Origin: Pseudomonadota bacterium
GTDB lineage: Bacteria > Pseudomonadota > Alphaproteobacteria > Rhizobiales > Rhizobiaceae
DNA length: 64,000 nucleotides
Reading direction: 5' to 3'
NCBI GenBank assembly: GCA_023457435.1
Contig: JAEWLS010000036.1
Coordinates: 62,001-126,000 of the forward strand
The number at the start of each line of letters is the position of its first letter. Within the stretch, counting starts at the first letter, position 1. The notes under the pieces were generated by a model. That model ran no database searches. It was not told where the DNA came from and saw nothing but the letters and a program-made list of their open reading frames with translations. A program made the translations under genes and the position numbers. Below are positions 25,739 through 34,975 of the stretch, in pieces.

Positions 25739-27351
25739 CTGCCGCGGCGGGCGGCGAGGGCACGGTCGAGATCGGGCGCCGCTTCGACCAGCATCCTGCC
25801 GGCCTCCGATTGCGGATCGCGCAGAACCTGTTCCGTCGGCCCGGTTTCGACGATCCGCCCCTCATGCATGACCATGACATCGTCGGTAATTGCGCGCGCG
25901 ACGGTCAGATCGTGGGTGATGAACAGGTAGGCTACGCCGAGCCGCTGGTTTAGGTCGGCAAAAAGGTCGAGCACGTGCGCGCGGATCGACACGTCGAGCG
26001 CGGATACCGGCTCGTCGCAGACGATGAGCTTCGGGCGGGTGATCAACGCGCGCGCGATCGAAAGCCGTTGCCGCTGGCCGCCGGAAAACTCGTGCGGGTA
26101 CTTGTCCATGTCGCTACGCGACAGGCCAACCTCGGCGAGCGCGGCGGCAACGTGCTCGCGGCGAGCTTCGGCGGAGAGAGGCGGTTCGACGAGATGCAGA
26201 GGCTCCGCGACCAGCCGCTCGACACGGTGCCTCGGGTTGAATGAGCCGTACGGGTCCTGGAACACCACCTGCATGTCGCGGCGCGCCGGCTTCATCTCCG
26301 CCTCCGACAGCGTCGTCAGGTCACGGCCGCCGAAAGCAATCGAACCGGCGCTCAGCCTGTCGAGTGCCAGGATCATGCGGGCGAGGGTAGACTTGCCGCA
26401 GCCGGAGCGTCCGACAAGCGCCACCGACTGCGCCTCGCGCATCGAGAACGACACGCGATCGACGGCGCGGAAGGGCGCCTCGCGGGAAAAGAGGCCGGTG
26501 CGGCGGCCGGGATAATCCTTCGTGACGTTCGCGATCTCGAGCATCGGCTTCGAGTCGCTCACCTGTTGCGGCGTTGCACGCGCGGGCACGTGCACAGAAG
26601 CCTGCGCCAACTGGCGCGTGTAGGGATGCTTCTGTTCGGTGAGAACGATATCGGTAGGTCCGCTGTCCATTACCGCGCCACCGCGCAGGATCGTCACGCG
26701 GTCGGCCATCTCGGCCACGACCGCAAGGTCGTGCGAGATCAGCAGCAGTCCCATGCGATTTTCGTCGACGAGGTCGCGCAGGAGGTCGAGTATCTGCTTC
26801 TGGAGGACAACATCGAGCGCGGTCGTCGGTTCGTCGGCGATCAGCAGCTTGGGGTTGAGCGCGCAGGCGATCGCAATGACCACGCGCTGGCGCTGGCCGC
26901 CGGAAAGCTGGTGCGGGTAGCGACTGAGCGGAAACTGCCGCTCGGGCAGGCCAACGCGCTCGAGCATGCGTCGTGCACGATCCTCGGCATCGCGCCGGTT
27001 GGCGCCGGTATGCCAGCGAATGCCCTCCGCGACCTGCTCGCCGATGGTCTTCACCGGGTTCAGGGCCGTCATCGGCTCCTGAAACACCATGCCGATATCG
27101 TCGCCGCGCAGCCGGTTCATGGCGTGTTCCGGCGCGGCGAGGATGTCGACGCCGGCGAACGTCACACGTCCGCTCGGGCTGGCAGCGCTCGGCAGCAGAC
27201 GCATCAAGGTCAGCGCCGTCATCGACTTGCCCGACCCGGATTCGCCTACGAGGCCCAGGACTTCGCCGGCGTCGATCGTGAGGTCGACGTCGCGCAGGAT
27301 AGGCGTACGGCCGATGGAGAGGCCGAGATTCTCGATTTCGAGCAAGCTCAC
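25735..27351 (-). CDS. peptide-type ABC transporter, fused dual ATP-binding protein
   Basis: A 538-aa protein containing two complete ABC ATPase domains, as in YejF/GsiA. Domain 1 has Walker A GESGSGKS at 36-43 and signature LSGGQRQRV; domain 2 has GRSGCGKS and FSGGQRQRLSIARAL. Each has the oligopeptide-type C-terminal extension. It powers the permeases encoded just upstream. The GTG start at 27351 overlaps the stop of the DppC-type gene by 4 bases (GTGA), so translation is coupled. It is the last gene of a five-gene unit starting with the M20 peptidase. Confidence 0.92.
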   Translation of the reverse strand: MSLLEIENLGLSIGRTPILRDVDLTIDAGEVLGLVGESGSGKSMTALTLMRLLPSAASPSGRVTFAGVDILAAPEHAMNRLRGDDIGMVFQEPMTALNPVKTIGEQVAEGIRWHTGANRRDAEDRARRMLERVGLPERQFPLSRYPHQLSGGQRQRVVIAIACALNPKLLIADEPTTALDVVLQKQILDLLRDLVDENRMGLLLISHDLAVVAEMADRVTILRGGAVMDSGPTDIVLTEQKHPYTRQLAQASVHVPARATPQQVSDSKPMLEIANVTKDYPGRRTGLFSREAPFRAVDRVSFSMREAQSVALVGRSGCGKSTLARMILALDRLSAGSIAFGGRDLTTLSEAEMKPARRDMQVVFQDPYGSFNPRHRVERLVAEPLHLVEPPLSAEARREHVAAALAEVGLSRSDMDKYPHEFSGGQRQRLSIARALITRPKLIVCDEPVSALDVSIRAHVLDLFADLNQRLGVAYLFITHDLTVARAITDDVMVMHEGRIVETGPTEQVLRDPQSEAGRMLVEAAPDLDRALAARRGS

Positions 27352-28214
27352 CGTTCGCGCCTCAAACGCGGATCGAGCACGTCGCGCAAGCCGTCGCCGA
27401 GGAGGTTCAGCCCGAGGACAGTGAACACGATGGCGAGGCCAGGGAAGATGGCAACATGGGGCGAAACCATCATCCGGGTCTGCGCATCGAAGAGCATGCG
27501 GCCCCAGGACGGCATCGGCGGCTGGGCGCCGAGTCCCAGATAGGAGAGGCCTGATTCGGCGAGGATGCCGAGCGCGAACTGGATCGTCCCCTGTACGAGC
27601 AACAGGGAGGCGATGTTCGGCAGGATGTGTTCGACGGTGATCAGCACCTTGCCCTTGCCGGCGGCACGGGCGGCCAGAACGTATTCGCGCGGCCACAGCG
27701 AGAGCGCCCCGGCGCGCGCCACGCGTGCGAACACCGGGATGTTGAAGATGCCGATAGCGACGATGGCGTTGATCGCGCCCGGGCCGAATATCGCGGTGAT
27801 CATCACCGCCGACAGGAGGGCAGGGAAGGCGAAGACGACGTCGTTGACGCGCATCAACGCCTCGTCGACCAACCCGCCATGCGCCGCCGCCCAGCAGCCG
27901 AGCGGCACGCCGATGCCCATGCCGATGCCCACCGCAACAAGGGCTACCGCGATCGAGTTGCGCGCGCCGATCATGATCATCGACAGAATGTCGCGGCCGA
28001 AATGGTCGGTTCCGAACGGATGCGTGGCGGAGAGCCCCTTCATCCGGTCCGCCACGACCAGATTGGTAATGTCGTACGGCGTCCAGAAGAACGACAGCAG
28101 AGCGGTTGCCGCGATGGCGATGGTAATCACGAAGCCGGTGAGGAAGGACGGATTGGTGAAGGCCTGCCGCAACCAGTGGCGCGGCGGCTCTGCCAGGTCG
28201 GCCACGTCCGTCAC
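27348..28214 (-). CDS. ABC transporter permease, DppC type
   Basis: A 288-aa inner-membrane permease of the oligopeptide/nickel family. It has an N-terminal cytoplasmic lead with the OppC-type segment PFGTDHFGRDILSM and the EAA-like loop REYVLAARAAGKGKVLITVEHILPN, plus about six helices. It pairs with the DppB-type permease and overlaps it by 4 bases (ATGA). It forms the channel with DppB and is driven by the dual ATPase. Substrate class is peptides or similar; the exact solute is unknown. Confidence 0.92.
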   Translation of the reverse strand: MTDVADLAEPPRHWLRQAFTNPSFLTGFVITIAIAATALLSFFWTPYDITNLVVADRMKGLSATHPFGTDHFGRDILSMIMIGARNSIAVALVAVGIGMGIGVPLGCWAAAHGGLVDEALMRVNDVVFAFPALLSAVMITAIFGPGAINAIVAIGIFNIPVFARVARAGALSLWPREYVLAARAAGKGKVLITVEHILPNIASLLLVQGTIQFALGILAESGLSYLGLGAQPPMPSWGRMLFDAQTRMMVSPHVAIFPGLAIVFTVLGLNLLGDGLRDVLDPRLRRER

Positions 28215-29158
28215 GCTCGGCCCCGCAGCCGCGGATCGATGGCGGCGTAGGCGAGGTCGACCAGCAAGTTGACGATCACCACGCTTGCCACGAGCAGCAT
28301 GATGACGCCTTCAACGACGATAAGGTCGCGCTGGGTGATGGCCTGGAACACCAGCCGGCCAAGGCCGGGCAGGTAGAAGACGTTCTCGATGATGATCGTG
28401 CCGGCAAGCAGGAACGCGAATTGCAGGCCGAGGATGGTCAGCACCGGTATCATGGCGTTGCGCAAGGCATGCCGCCACAGCACCGTGCTCCGCGGCATGC
28501 CCTTGGCGCGAGCGGTGCGAATATAGTCCTCTCCCAGCACTTCGAGCATCGCGCCTCTGGTCACCCGGGCAAGGATCGCCGCCTGTGGCAGCGCAAGTGC
28601 CACGGCCGGAAGGATCAGCGCCTTGAGCCCCGGCCAGACGCCGGCGCCCCATCCGGGGAAGCCGCCGGCCGGCACCAGCCGCAGCCACACGGCAAAGACG
28701 TAGACGAGAAGCAGCGCGAACCAGAAGTTCGGCAAGGCGACGCCAAGCTGGGTGATTCCCATCACCGATGCGTCGCCGAAGCCGCCACGCCGCGCGGCAG
28801 CAAAGACGCCGACCGGAATGGCTATCACGGTCGAAAGCAAAAGCGACATCAGAGCCAGCGGCAGCGATACGACCGCGCGCTCCGCGATCAGGTCGATCAC
28901 GGCGGTGGAATAGGTCACCGAGCGGCCGAAGTCGCCGACCATAAGGCCGCCGATCCACGACACATAACGAACCAGCAGCGAGTCGTTCAGCCCCATCTGC
29001 TGACGCAAGGCCTCGACCGCGTCCGGGGACGCGTTCATGCCGAGCATCAGCAGTGCCGGGTCGCCTGGAAGCACCTCCATAATCGCGAAGACCACCGCGG
29101 AGGCGACCAGCAAGGTCGCAAGCCCCATGAGCAGGCGCTTGGTGACGAAGACGCTCAT
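28211..29158 (-). CDS. ABC transporter permease, DppB type
   Basis: A 315-aa inner-membrane permease. It has the N-terminal helix, the conserved LPGDPALLMLG and the EAA loop EDYIRTARAKGMPRSTVLWRHALRN, then a C-terminal ending RLRGRA. It is the partner of the DppC-type permease in the same operon. A hairpin with a T-run ends just before its ATG and contains its only visible ribosome site (GGGAGGG), which suggests that its synthesis is held below that of the binding protein. Confidence 0.92.
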   Translation of the reverse strand: MSVFVTKRLLMGLATLLVASAVVFAIMEVLPGDPALLMLGMNASPDAVEALRQQMGLNDSLLVRYVSWIGGLMVGDFGRSVTYSTAVIDLIAERAVVSLPLALMSLLLSTVIAIPVGVFAAARRGGFGDASVMGITQLGVALPNFWFALLLVYVFAVWLRLVPAGGFPGWGAGVWPGLKALILPAVALALPQAAILARVTRGAMLEVLGEDYIRTARAKGMPRSTVLWRHALRNAMIPVLTILGLQFAFLLAGTIIIENVFYLPGLGRLVFQAITQRDLIVVEGVIMLLVASVVIVNLLVDLAYAAIDPRLRGRA

Positions 29159-29160
29159 GC

Positions 29161-29190
29161 AAAAACGCCCTCCCGCCGAAGGGGAGGGCG
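29161..29190 (-). terminator. attenuator hairpin between binding-protein and permease genes
   Basis: On the minus strand: CGCCCTCCC, a 7-base loop, GGGAGGGCG, then TTTTT directly before GC and the dppB-type ATG. The perfect 9-bp stem with a T-run is an intrinsic terminator. The 3' arm is also the only candidate ribosome site for the permease gene. Confidence 0.8.
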
Positions 29191-29210
29191 ATCGTCTGCA
29201 GTTTCCAGCC

Positions 29211-30692
29211 TCACTCGGCCCACTTCACCTCGGTCAGGTCGATAGCCGGCGTCGGCCAGTTCTCCCACATGCCCTCAAGCTTCGCGTCCCAGACACCGAT
29301 CTTGGGCAGCTCGAAGAGGAAGCCGACCACGGCGTCCTTCGCGAGTATCTCCTGCGCCTGTTTGTAGAGTTCGTTGCGTTTCGCCTCGTCGGCCGTCACG
29401 TCGAGATCGGCGATGATCTTGTTGAACTCGGGATTCTTGTAGCCGAAATAGTAGGTTGGGCGAGAATAGATCTCGATGTCGTTGGGCTCGACATGCGAGA
29501 TGATCGTCAGGTCGAAATCCTTGTCGGTGAAGACCTGCTTCAGCCAGTCGGCCCATTCGACAGGAATGATCTCGGTTTCGATGCCGACGGCCCTGAGCTG
29601 CGAGGCTACGACCTGCCCACCTTCGCGCGCGTAAGGCGGCGGCGGCAGCTTCAGCGTCAGTTTGGTCCCAGCTGCGAAGCCTGCCTCTGCGAGGAGCGCC
29701 TTGGCCTTCTCGGGATCGTACGGATAGGTACCGGTAAGGTCCTCGTAGGCGGCGTTGGCGGGCGAGAAGTGCGAGCCGATCGGGGTGCCGAGGCCGCCGA
29801 GGCCGTTGCCGGCGATGATCTCCTCGCGATTGAGCGCGTGGCTGATGGCCTGGCGTACCTTGAGGTTGTCGAGCGGTGCCTTGGCGTTGTTCATCGAGAG
29901 GATGGTCTCTCCCTCGGTAACGCCGACGACCACCTTGAAGCGCGGATCGCTCTCGATCTGCTGCAATGCATCGCCGACGGGGGCGTTGGAGAAGGCTTGC
30001 ACGTCGCCGGAGAGCAGTGCCGGGATCGCGGCGGCTGCATCCGGGATGATGCGGAATTCCGCCTTGTCGAGAGCGACGGCCTCGCCCCAGTAATCCGGAT
30101 TCTTGACGATTGTGATCGACGAGCCCTTGGCCCAGGCCTCAAACTTGAACGGGCCGGTGCCGATCGGCTTCTCCTTGTTGCCGTCGGCGCTTTCTGGCGC
30201 AACGATGACGGCGTCGCCCCAGCCCATGTTGTAGAGGAATGCTCCCTGCGGCCGCTTGAGGGTGATCTTCACCGTACCGGCGTCGATCGCCTCGACGGAA
30301 TCGATCTGCGCAAACAGCGGCTTCTGCGCGTTCGTCGAACCCTCGGCGCGAGCGCGATCGAGCGAGAACTTGACGTCCTCGGCGTTGAAGTCGGAGCCGT
30401 CGTGAAACTTCACACCGGTGTGCAGCTTGAAGGTGTAGACCTTGCCGTCCTCGCTGATCTGCCAGCTTTCCGCCAGCGCAGGCAGAACCTCGCCGGCACG
30501 GCCGATACGGGTCAGCCCCTCGAAGATGTTGGCGTAGGTGATTTCGTCGATCGCCGCGGCAGCGCCTGCCGTCGGGTCGAGGTGCGGCGGTTCCAGGACC
30601 ATGCCGATGACGAGGTCGGTACGCGCGGCATGCGCCGCGCTCGCGATCAGGGCGAGGGCGCTCGCCAGCATGAGCGACTTTGCGATTCTCAT
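29211..30692 (-). CDS. peptide-type ABC transporter substrate-binding protein
   Basis: A 493-aa periplasmic solute-binding protein of family 5 (DppA/OppA). It has a signal peptide (residues 1-22, ending AAHA), the opening LVIGMVLEPPHLDPT, and GTGPFKFEAWAKG and NPDYWG landmarks. It captures the substrate for the downstream permeases. GGGGAG lies 8 bases before the ATG. The M20 peptidase gene is 92 bases upstream on the same strand. The attenuator after this gene would favour high binding-protein levels, as is usual for such operons. Confidence 0.92.
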   Translation of the reverse strand: MRIAKSLMLASALALIASAAHAARTDLVIGMVLEPPHLDPTAGAAAAIDEITYANIFEGLTRIGRAGEVLPALAESWQISEDGKVYTFKLHTGVKFHDGSDFNAEDVKFSLDRARAEGSTNAQKPLFAQIDSVEAIDAGTVKITLKRPQGAFLYNMGWGDAVIVAPESADGNKEKPIGTGPFKFEAWAKGSSITIVKNPDYWGEAVALDKAEFRIIPDAAAAIPALLSGDVQAFSNAPVGDALQQIESDPRFKVVVGVTEGETILSMNNAKAPLDNLKVRQAISHALNREEIIAGNGLGGLGTPIGSHFSPANAAYEDLTGTYPYDPEKAKALLAEAGFAAGTKLTLKLPPPPYAREGGQVVASQLRAVGIETEIIPVEWADWLKQVFTDKDFDLTIISHVEPNDIEIYSRPTYYFGYKNPEFNKIIADLDVTADEAKRNELYKQAQEILAKDAVVGFLFELPKIGVWDAKLEGMWENWPTPAIDLTEVKWAE

Positions 30693-30784
30693 ATCCGTAC
30701 TCCCCGAGCGTCAGATGCTGTGGCCATCAAAGCCGCAATCGCCCCGCTAGTAAATTGGAATCGTTCTGCGCCGCAGTGCGTCGT

Positions 30785-32059
30785 TCATAACGGCGCGCGC
30801 AGAAGCGCGTCGAGCGCGACGCCCATGACCTTGGCCGAGTCGACCATGTCGGCGATGCCGACCCACTCGTCCGGCCGGTGCGCGAGGTCGAGGATGCCCG
30901 GGCCATACGCGACGCAGTCGTGCAGCTTGCCGATACGCGAAATGTGTTTCTGGTCGTATGTGCCAGGCGAGCATACGAACTGCGGCTCCTTGCCGAGCAC
31001 GATCCTGATCGCGGACGCCAGTGCCGTGGGCACCGGCGCGTTCGGTTCCGTCATCAGCGGCAGCACCTCCATGAGATCGCGGATCACGTAGTCGAACCGC
31101 GGCCGCTCGCGCTTCAGCCGCTCCAGGATGCCGATCACTTCGCCCTTCACGGCGTCCAGCGGCTCCTCGATGAGAAAACGCCGATCCAGCACCAGCCTCG
31201 CCGAATCGGCAACATTCGGCGCGGGCAGGCCGGGAAAGAAGTCCTCGGTCTGGCCGCCATGGATCGAATTAAGGTTCAGCGTCGAACGCCGCGCCCCTTC
31301 CGGTACAACAGGCATGCGCGTCTGCTTGCGGTCGAGCGCCGGGAACAACTCATTCTCCAAAGCCGAGAGCACGGCCCCCATGTGCCTGATCGCCGAATCG
31401 CCGAGAAAGGGCATTGACCCGTGCGCGATCTGTCCCTTGGTCTCGATCTCGGCCCACCAGACGCCGCGGTGCCCGAGGCAGACGCGGTCCTTGTTGAGCG
31501 GTTCGGGTATGATCACGTGGTCGACGCGCGGCCTGGAGAAATAGCCGTGCCGTGCGAGGTGCGCGACGCCGCCGAAGCCGCCTGACTCTTCGTCCACCGT
31601 GCCTGAGATCTCGATGGCGCCGGGAAAATCCGGATTGGTTGCCAGGTAAGCCTCGACGGCGATCACTGAAGCCGCCAGCCCACCCTTCATGTCGCAGGCA
31701 CCGCGGCCGTAGACCTTGCCGTCGATGACGGCACCCGCGAAAGGATCGACCGTCCAGCCGGCGCCTGCTTCGACGACGTCGATGTGGGAGTTGAAGTGGA
31801 CCGTGCGGCCTCGCGTGCGGCCATCGAACCGCGCGACGACATTGGTGCGCGGGTAGCGGTCGCTGTCGCCTGGCGCGCCCTCGCCGCGAATGTACTGCAC
31901 GTCGAAACCAAGCTTGCGCAGCCGCTCGCCCAGATATTCCGCGCATGGAGTGTAGGCCTCGCCCGGCGGGTTGATCGTCGGAAAGCGGATAAGGTCGGCG
32001 GTGAGGGAGACGAGGTCGTCGACGCGATCGTCGATGGCCCTGAACAGCAGGTCGGTCAT
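30785..32059 (-). CDS. M20 family metallopeptidase/deacylase (ArgE/DapE-like)
   Basis: A 424-aa zinc hydrolase. The metal and catalytic motifs are NSHIDVV (His and Asp), GRGACDMKGG (bridging Asp), VDEESGG (catalytic Glu plus metal Glu) and IIPEP. A dimerisation lid follows in the middle. It removes an acyl or aminoacyl group from N-blocked amino acids or dipeptides in the cytoplasm. As first gene before a peptide-type ABC importer, it probably processes what that importer brings in. ATG 32059 begins MTDLLFRAID; an earlier in-frame Met adds only a non-conserved lead. Confidence 0.88.
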   Translation of the reverse strand: MTDLLFRAIDDRVDDLVSLTADLIRFPTINPPGEAYTPCAEYLGERLRKLGFDVQYIRGEGAPGDSDRYPRTNVVARFDGRTRGRTVHFNSHIDVVEAGAGWTVDPFAGAVIDGKVYGRGACDMKGGLAASVIAVEAYLATNPDFPGAIEISGTVDEESGGFGGVAHLARHGYFSRPRVDHVIIPEPLNKDRVCLGHRGVWWAEIETKGQIAHGSMPFLGDSAIRHMGAVLSALENELFPALDRKQTRMPVVPEGARRSTLNLNSIHGGQTEDFFPGLPAPNVADSARLVLDRRFLIEEPLDAVKGEVIGILERLKRERPRFDYVIRDLMEVLPLMTEPNAPVPTALASAIRIVLGKEPQFVCSPGTYDQKHISRIGKLHDCVAYGPGILDLAHRPDEWVGIADMVDSAKVMGVALDALLRAPL

Positions 32060-32213
32060 GACAGCATTGAGCCGACGCGCCGCTGCTTTTGCAAGCTCGC
32101 GCACGAGACTATCAAAACATCGTCAGGCGCACGCAGCGGTTGCGTTCATTCATTTACTGTTCATGGGGCCGGCCCTAATCTGCCGCTAGGGCAACTTGGG
32201 CTGGGGTATCACG

Positions 32214-32642
32214 ATGAGGTTTCTTGCGTTCGGTGCGTTCGTCGCGCTGGCCGCCGCGGGCATGGCTGCGCCGTCGCAGGCCGCCAGCCTGGTCGCGCGG
32301 GTCGATGTCGCGACGCAGACTATGGAAGTGATCCGCTACGGCAAGGTGATCCATACCTGGCCGGTTTCGACCGCCCGGCCAGGCTACATCACGCCGGCCG
32401 GCAACTGGCGTCCGAAGCGGATGCACAAGATGTGGCATTCGCGCAAATACGACATGGCGCCGATGCCGTACGCGGTGTTCTACGATGGCGGCTACGCCAT
32501 CCACGGAACCGACGCCGTAAGGCGGCTCGGAACGCCGGCCTCGCATGGCTGCGTGAGGCTGGAGACGGTCAACGCGCGGGCGTTCTACGATCTGGTGCAG
32601 GAGGTCGGCCCCGGCAACACGCGCGTCATCGTGGTTCGCTGA
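32214..32642 (+). CDS. L,D-transpeptidase (YkuD domain)
   Basis: A 142-aa exported protein. A signal peptide (residues 1-~24, ending PSQA) is followed directly by a small YkuD domain whose active site is HGTDAVRRLG with SHGCVRLE, where His and Cys are catalytic. It crosslinks peptidoglycan 3-3 or attaches proteins to it in the periplasm. Hyphomicrobiales grow from the pole and carry many such enzymes. The ATG at 32214 is chosen for the signal peptide. It is convergent with the lipid A cluster, with 3 bases between stops. Confidence 0.92.
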   Translation: MRFLAFGAFVALAAAGMAAPSQAASLVARVDVATQTMEVIRYGKVIHTWPVSTARPGYITPAGNWRPKRMHKMWHSRKYDMAPMPYAVFYDGGYAIHGTDAVRRLGTPASHGCVRLETVNARAFYDLVQEVGPGNTRVIVVR

Positions 32643-32645
32643 CCG

Positions 32646-33671
32646 TCAGATCCTGACGACGATCTTGCCGAAGACGTCGCGGCTTTCGAGCCGCGCCCCG
32701 GCCGACTGAATCTCCGACATGTCGGCCACGGTGTCGATGACCGGGTGCACTGCGCCCGAGGCCATCCGCGCCATCGCGGCGCTCAGATTGTCGATCCTGC
32801 ACCCAAACGAGCCGAAGATCCTCAGCTGTTGCTGAAAGAGCTGCATCAGGTTGATCTGCGCCGACACGCCGGAGGTCGAGCCGCAGATGACCAGGCGGCC
32901 GCCCTTCTTCATCGACAGCATGGAGCCGGCCCAGGTGTCCGCGCCGACATGCTCGAACACGACGTCGACGCCCTTCTTGCCGGTCAGCTTGCGAACCGCC
33001 CCTTCGAAGCGGTCTTCACGGTAGTTGATGACGTGGTCGGCGCCGAGCGCGCGCGCCTTGTCGATCTTGGCGTTGGACCCGACGGTGGTGATGACCGTGC
33101 AGCCGATCGACTTTGCCACCTGGATCGCCGCAGTGCCGATGCCGGAGCCCCCGGCGTGGACTAGCACCGTCTCGCCCGGCTCCAGCCTGGCATTGTCGAA
33201 CAGCATATGCTCGACAGTCCCGAAGGTGACGGGCGCAAGTGCCGCCGCTACGGGGTCGAGGCCGGCGGGCGCCGGCACCAGCAGGCGCGCGGGCATGTTG
33301 ACCAGCTCGCGCGCAAAGCCGTCGAGATGGAAGCCGTGCACGCCGGCGACGTTCTCGCACAGATTATCGCGACCCTCGCGGCAGGCGCGGCAATGGCCGC
33401 AGGTCTGCGCGCCGTAGATCGCGACGAGCTGTCCGATAGCGAGCCCCGAAACGCCGTCCCCCAGCGCCACGACCTCGCCTGAGGCTTCCGCTCCGATGGT
33501 GAGGGGCAGCTTGCGCTTGGCGAAAGCCATGCCTCGCCAGCCCCACACGTCGATGTGGTTGAGCGCAACCGCGCGGATGCGCAGCGTCACCTCGCCGGCT
33601 GATGGCTGCGGGGGAACCGGGATGTCGGAAAGTTCGATCCGCCTGTCGGAGACAAGCTGCAATGCGCGCAT
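32646..33671 (-). CDS. adh2XL: zinc-type alcohol dehydrogenase of the AcpXL cluster
   Basis: A 341-aa medium-chain dehydrogenase. It has the catalytic-domain start MRALQLVSDRRIELSDIP, structural-zinc cysteines in CGHCRACREGRDNLC, and the NADPH motif HAGGSGIGTAAIQVA. In rhizobia a gene of this kind lies in the acpXL-lpxXL cluster and is thought to help make the 27-hydroxyoctacosanoate chain of lipid A. Here it is the last gene after fabF1, 35 bases downstream. ATG 33671 is preferred to a start 22 codons earlier that overlaps fabF1. Confidence 0.85.
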   Translation of the reverse strand: MRALQLVSDRRIELSDIPVPPQPSAGEVTLRIRAVALNHIDVWGWRGMAFAKRKLPLTIGAEASGEVVALGDGVSGLAIGQLVAIYGAQTCGHCRACREGRDNLCENVAGVHGFHLDGFARELVNMPARLLVPAPAGLDPVAAALAPVTFGTVEHMLFDNARLEPGETVLVHAGGSGIGTAAIQVAKSIGCTVITTVGSNAKIDKARALGADHVINYREDRFEGAVRKLTGKKGVDVVFEHVGADTWAGSMLSMKKGGRLVICGSTSGVSAQINLMQLFQQQLRIFGSFGCRIDNLSAAMARMASGAVHPVIDTVADMSEIQSAGARLESRDVFGKIVVRI

Positions 33672-33706
33672 GTTCGGCCGGCTGACGTGCTTCGGGCCGG
33701 AACCGC

Positions 33707-34975
33707 CTAGACGGGTTCTCGCGCCAAGACAAGGCACACGTTCTGGCCGCCGAAGCCGAAGGAGTTGGAGATCACTGTCGCGACGTCGCCGTCGCGCGCC
33801 GCATTGGGCACTACGTCCAGCGGAATGGCGGCGTCGGGATTGTCGTAGTTGATGGTCGGCGGGATGCGTCCCTCGCTCATCGTCAGCAGCGAGAACACCG
33901 CCTCGATCGCGCCAGCGGCCGAGAGCGTGTGACCGATCATCGACTTGTTCGACGATATCGGGATCTCGCCCATGCGGTTGCCGAAGACGGCGGACATCGA
34001 AAGCGCCTCCATCTTGTCATTCTCGGGCGTCGAGGTGCCGTGCGCGTTGATGTAGTCGACCGCCTGAGGTTCGACGCCTGCGTCGGCGATGGCGGCGCGT
34101 ACGGCGGCTATTGCGGGGCTGCCGTCCGGCTTGGAACGGGTACGGTGGAAGTCGTCGGCCTTGTCGCCGCAACCCAGCAACACCCCTAGGATCGTTGCAC
34201 CGCGTGCGCTTGCGCTTTCCGCCGTCTCGAGCACCAGCGCGGCCGAGCCTTCCGCCATGACGAAACCGTCGCGGTCGCGCGAGAATGGCTTCGAGGCCTT
34301 GTGCGGAACCTCGTTCTGCATCGACAGGGCTGACAGCAGGGAGAAGCGGATCAGCGATTCTGCCGTCGCGGAGCCGTCCGCAGCCACCGCCAGCGCGCGG
34401 TCAGTTTCGCCTCGGCGCACGGCATCCACGGCAAGCTGGATGGCGGTGGCGCCCGAGGCGCAGGCGGTCGAAAGCGTTACCGGCAGTCCGCGCGTGCCAA
34501 ACCGGTCGGCCAGCATCTGCGCAATCGTCCCGAACTGCGTGGCGTCGAAGTAGCCTTCGAAGCCCCCATGATCCCGAGAGGCTGCAAGCAGCGGAAACGG
34601 CTCGCTGCGCCCCTGGAGGGTGGCGTTCAGCGCAAAGCGATGCTGCCATTCTATCTCGACAGGCGGCGCGGCGAGGAAGAGCGGTCCGCCGAACTCTCCC
34701 GAAATACCCGCCTGTCCGAGGGCCTCCTCCGCGGCCGTACTGGCGAGTTCGGCCGTCAGCGCCGCGGCGCCGGAGTTGCTCGACGACAGAAAGTCGACCA
34801 TGCCCGCGATGCTGGTCTTGAGATGCTCTGTCGGAAAGCGCGTGATACGGCGGATTCCCGATTTGCCGGCGGTGAGCGCTGCCCAATTGTCGGATTTGCC
34901 GATGCCCAGCGACGTAACCACGCCCATGCCGGTAACCACCACCGTGGGCCGCGGGCGTCTGCTCAACGCATTCAT
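33707..34975 (-). CDS. fabF1XL: beta-ketoacyl-ACP synthase, catalytic subunit (FabF1XL)
   Basis: A 422-aa KAS II type condensing enzyme with an intact active site: Cys172 in STACASG, His312 in NAHGTSTPEND, Lys344 and His349 in SNKSMIGHTLSAAG. It elongates acyl chains on an acyl carrier protein in the cytoplasm. Its neighbours AcpXL, FabF2XL and Adh2XL place it in the pathway for the very-long-chain fatty acid of rhizobial lipid A. Its ATG overlaps the fabF2XL stop by 4 bases, so the two proteins are probably made in equal amounts and work as a pair. Confidence 0.9.
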   Translation of the reverse strand: MNALSRRPRPTVVVTGMGVVTSLGIGKSDNWAALTAGKSGIRRITRFPTEHLKTSIAGMVDFLSSSNSGAAALTAELASTAAEEALGQAGISGEFGGPLFLAAPPVEIEWQHRFALNATLQGRSEPFPLLAASRDHGGFEGYFDATQFGTIAQMLADRFGTRGLPVTLSTACASGATAIQLAVDAVRRGETDRALAVAADGSATAESLIRFSLLSALSMQNEVPHKASKPFSRDRDGFVMAEGSAALVLETAESASARGATILGVLLGCGDKADDFHRTRSKPDGSPAIAAVRAAIADAGVEPQAVDYINAHGTSTPENDKMEALSMSAVFGNRMGEIPISSNKSMIGHTLSAAGAIEAVFSLLTMSEGRIPPTINYDNPDAAIPLDVVPNAARDGDVATVISNSFGFGGQNVCLVLAREPV

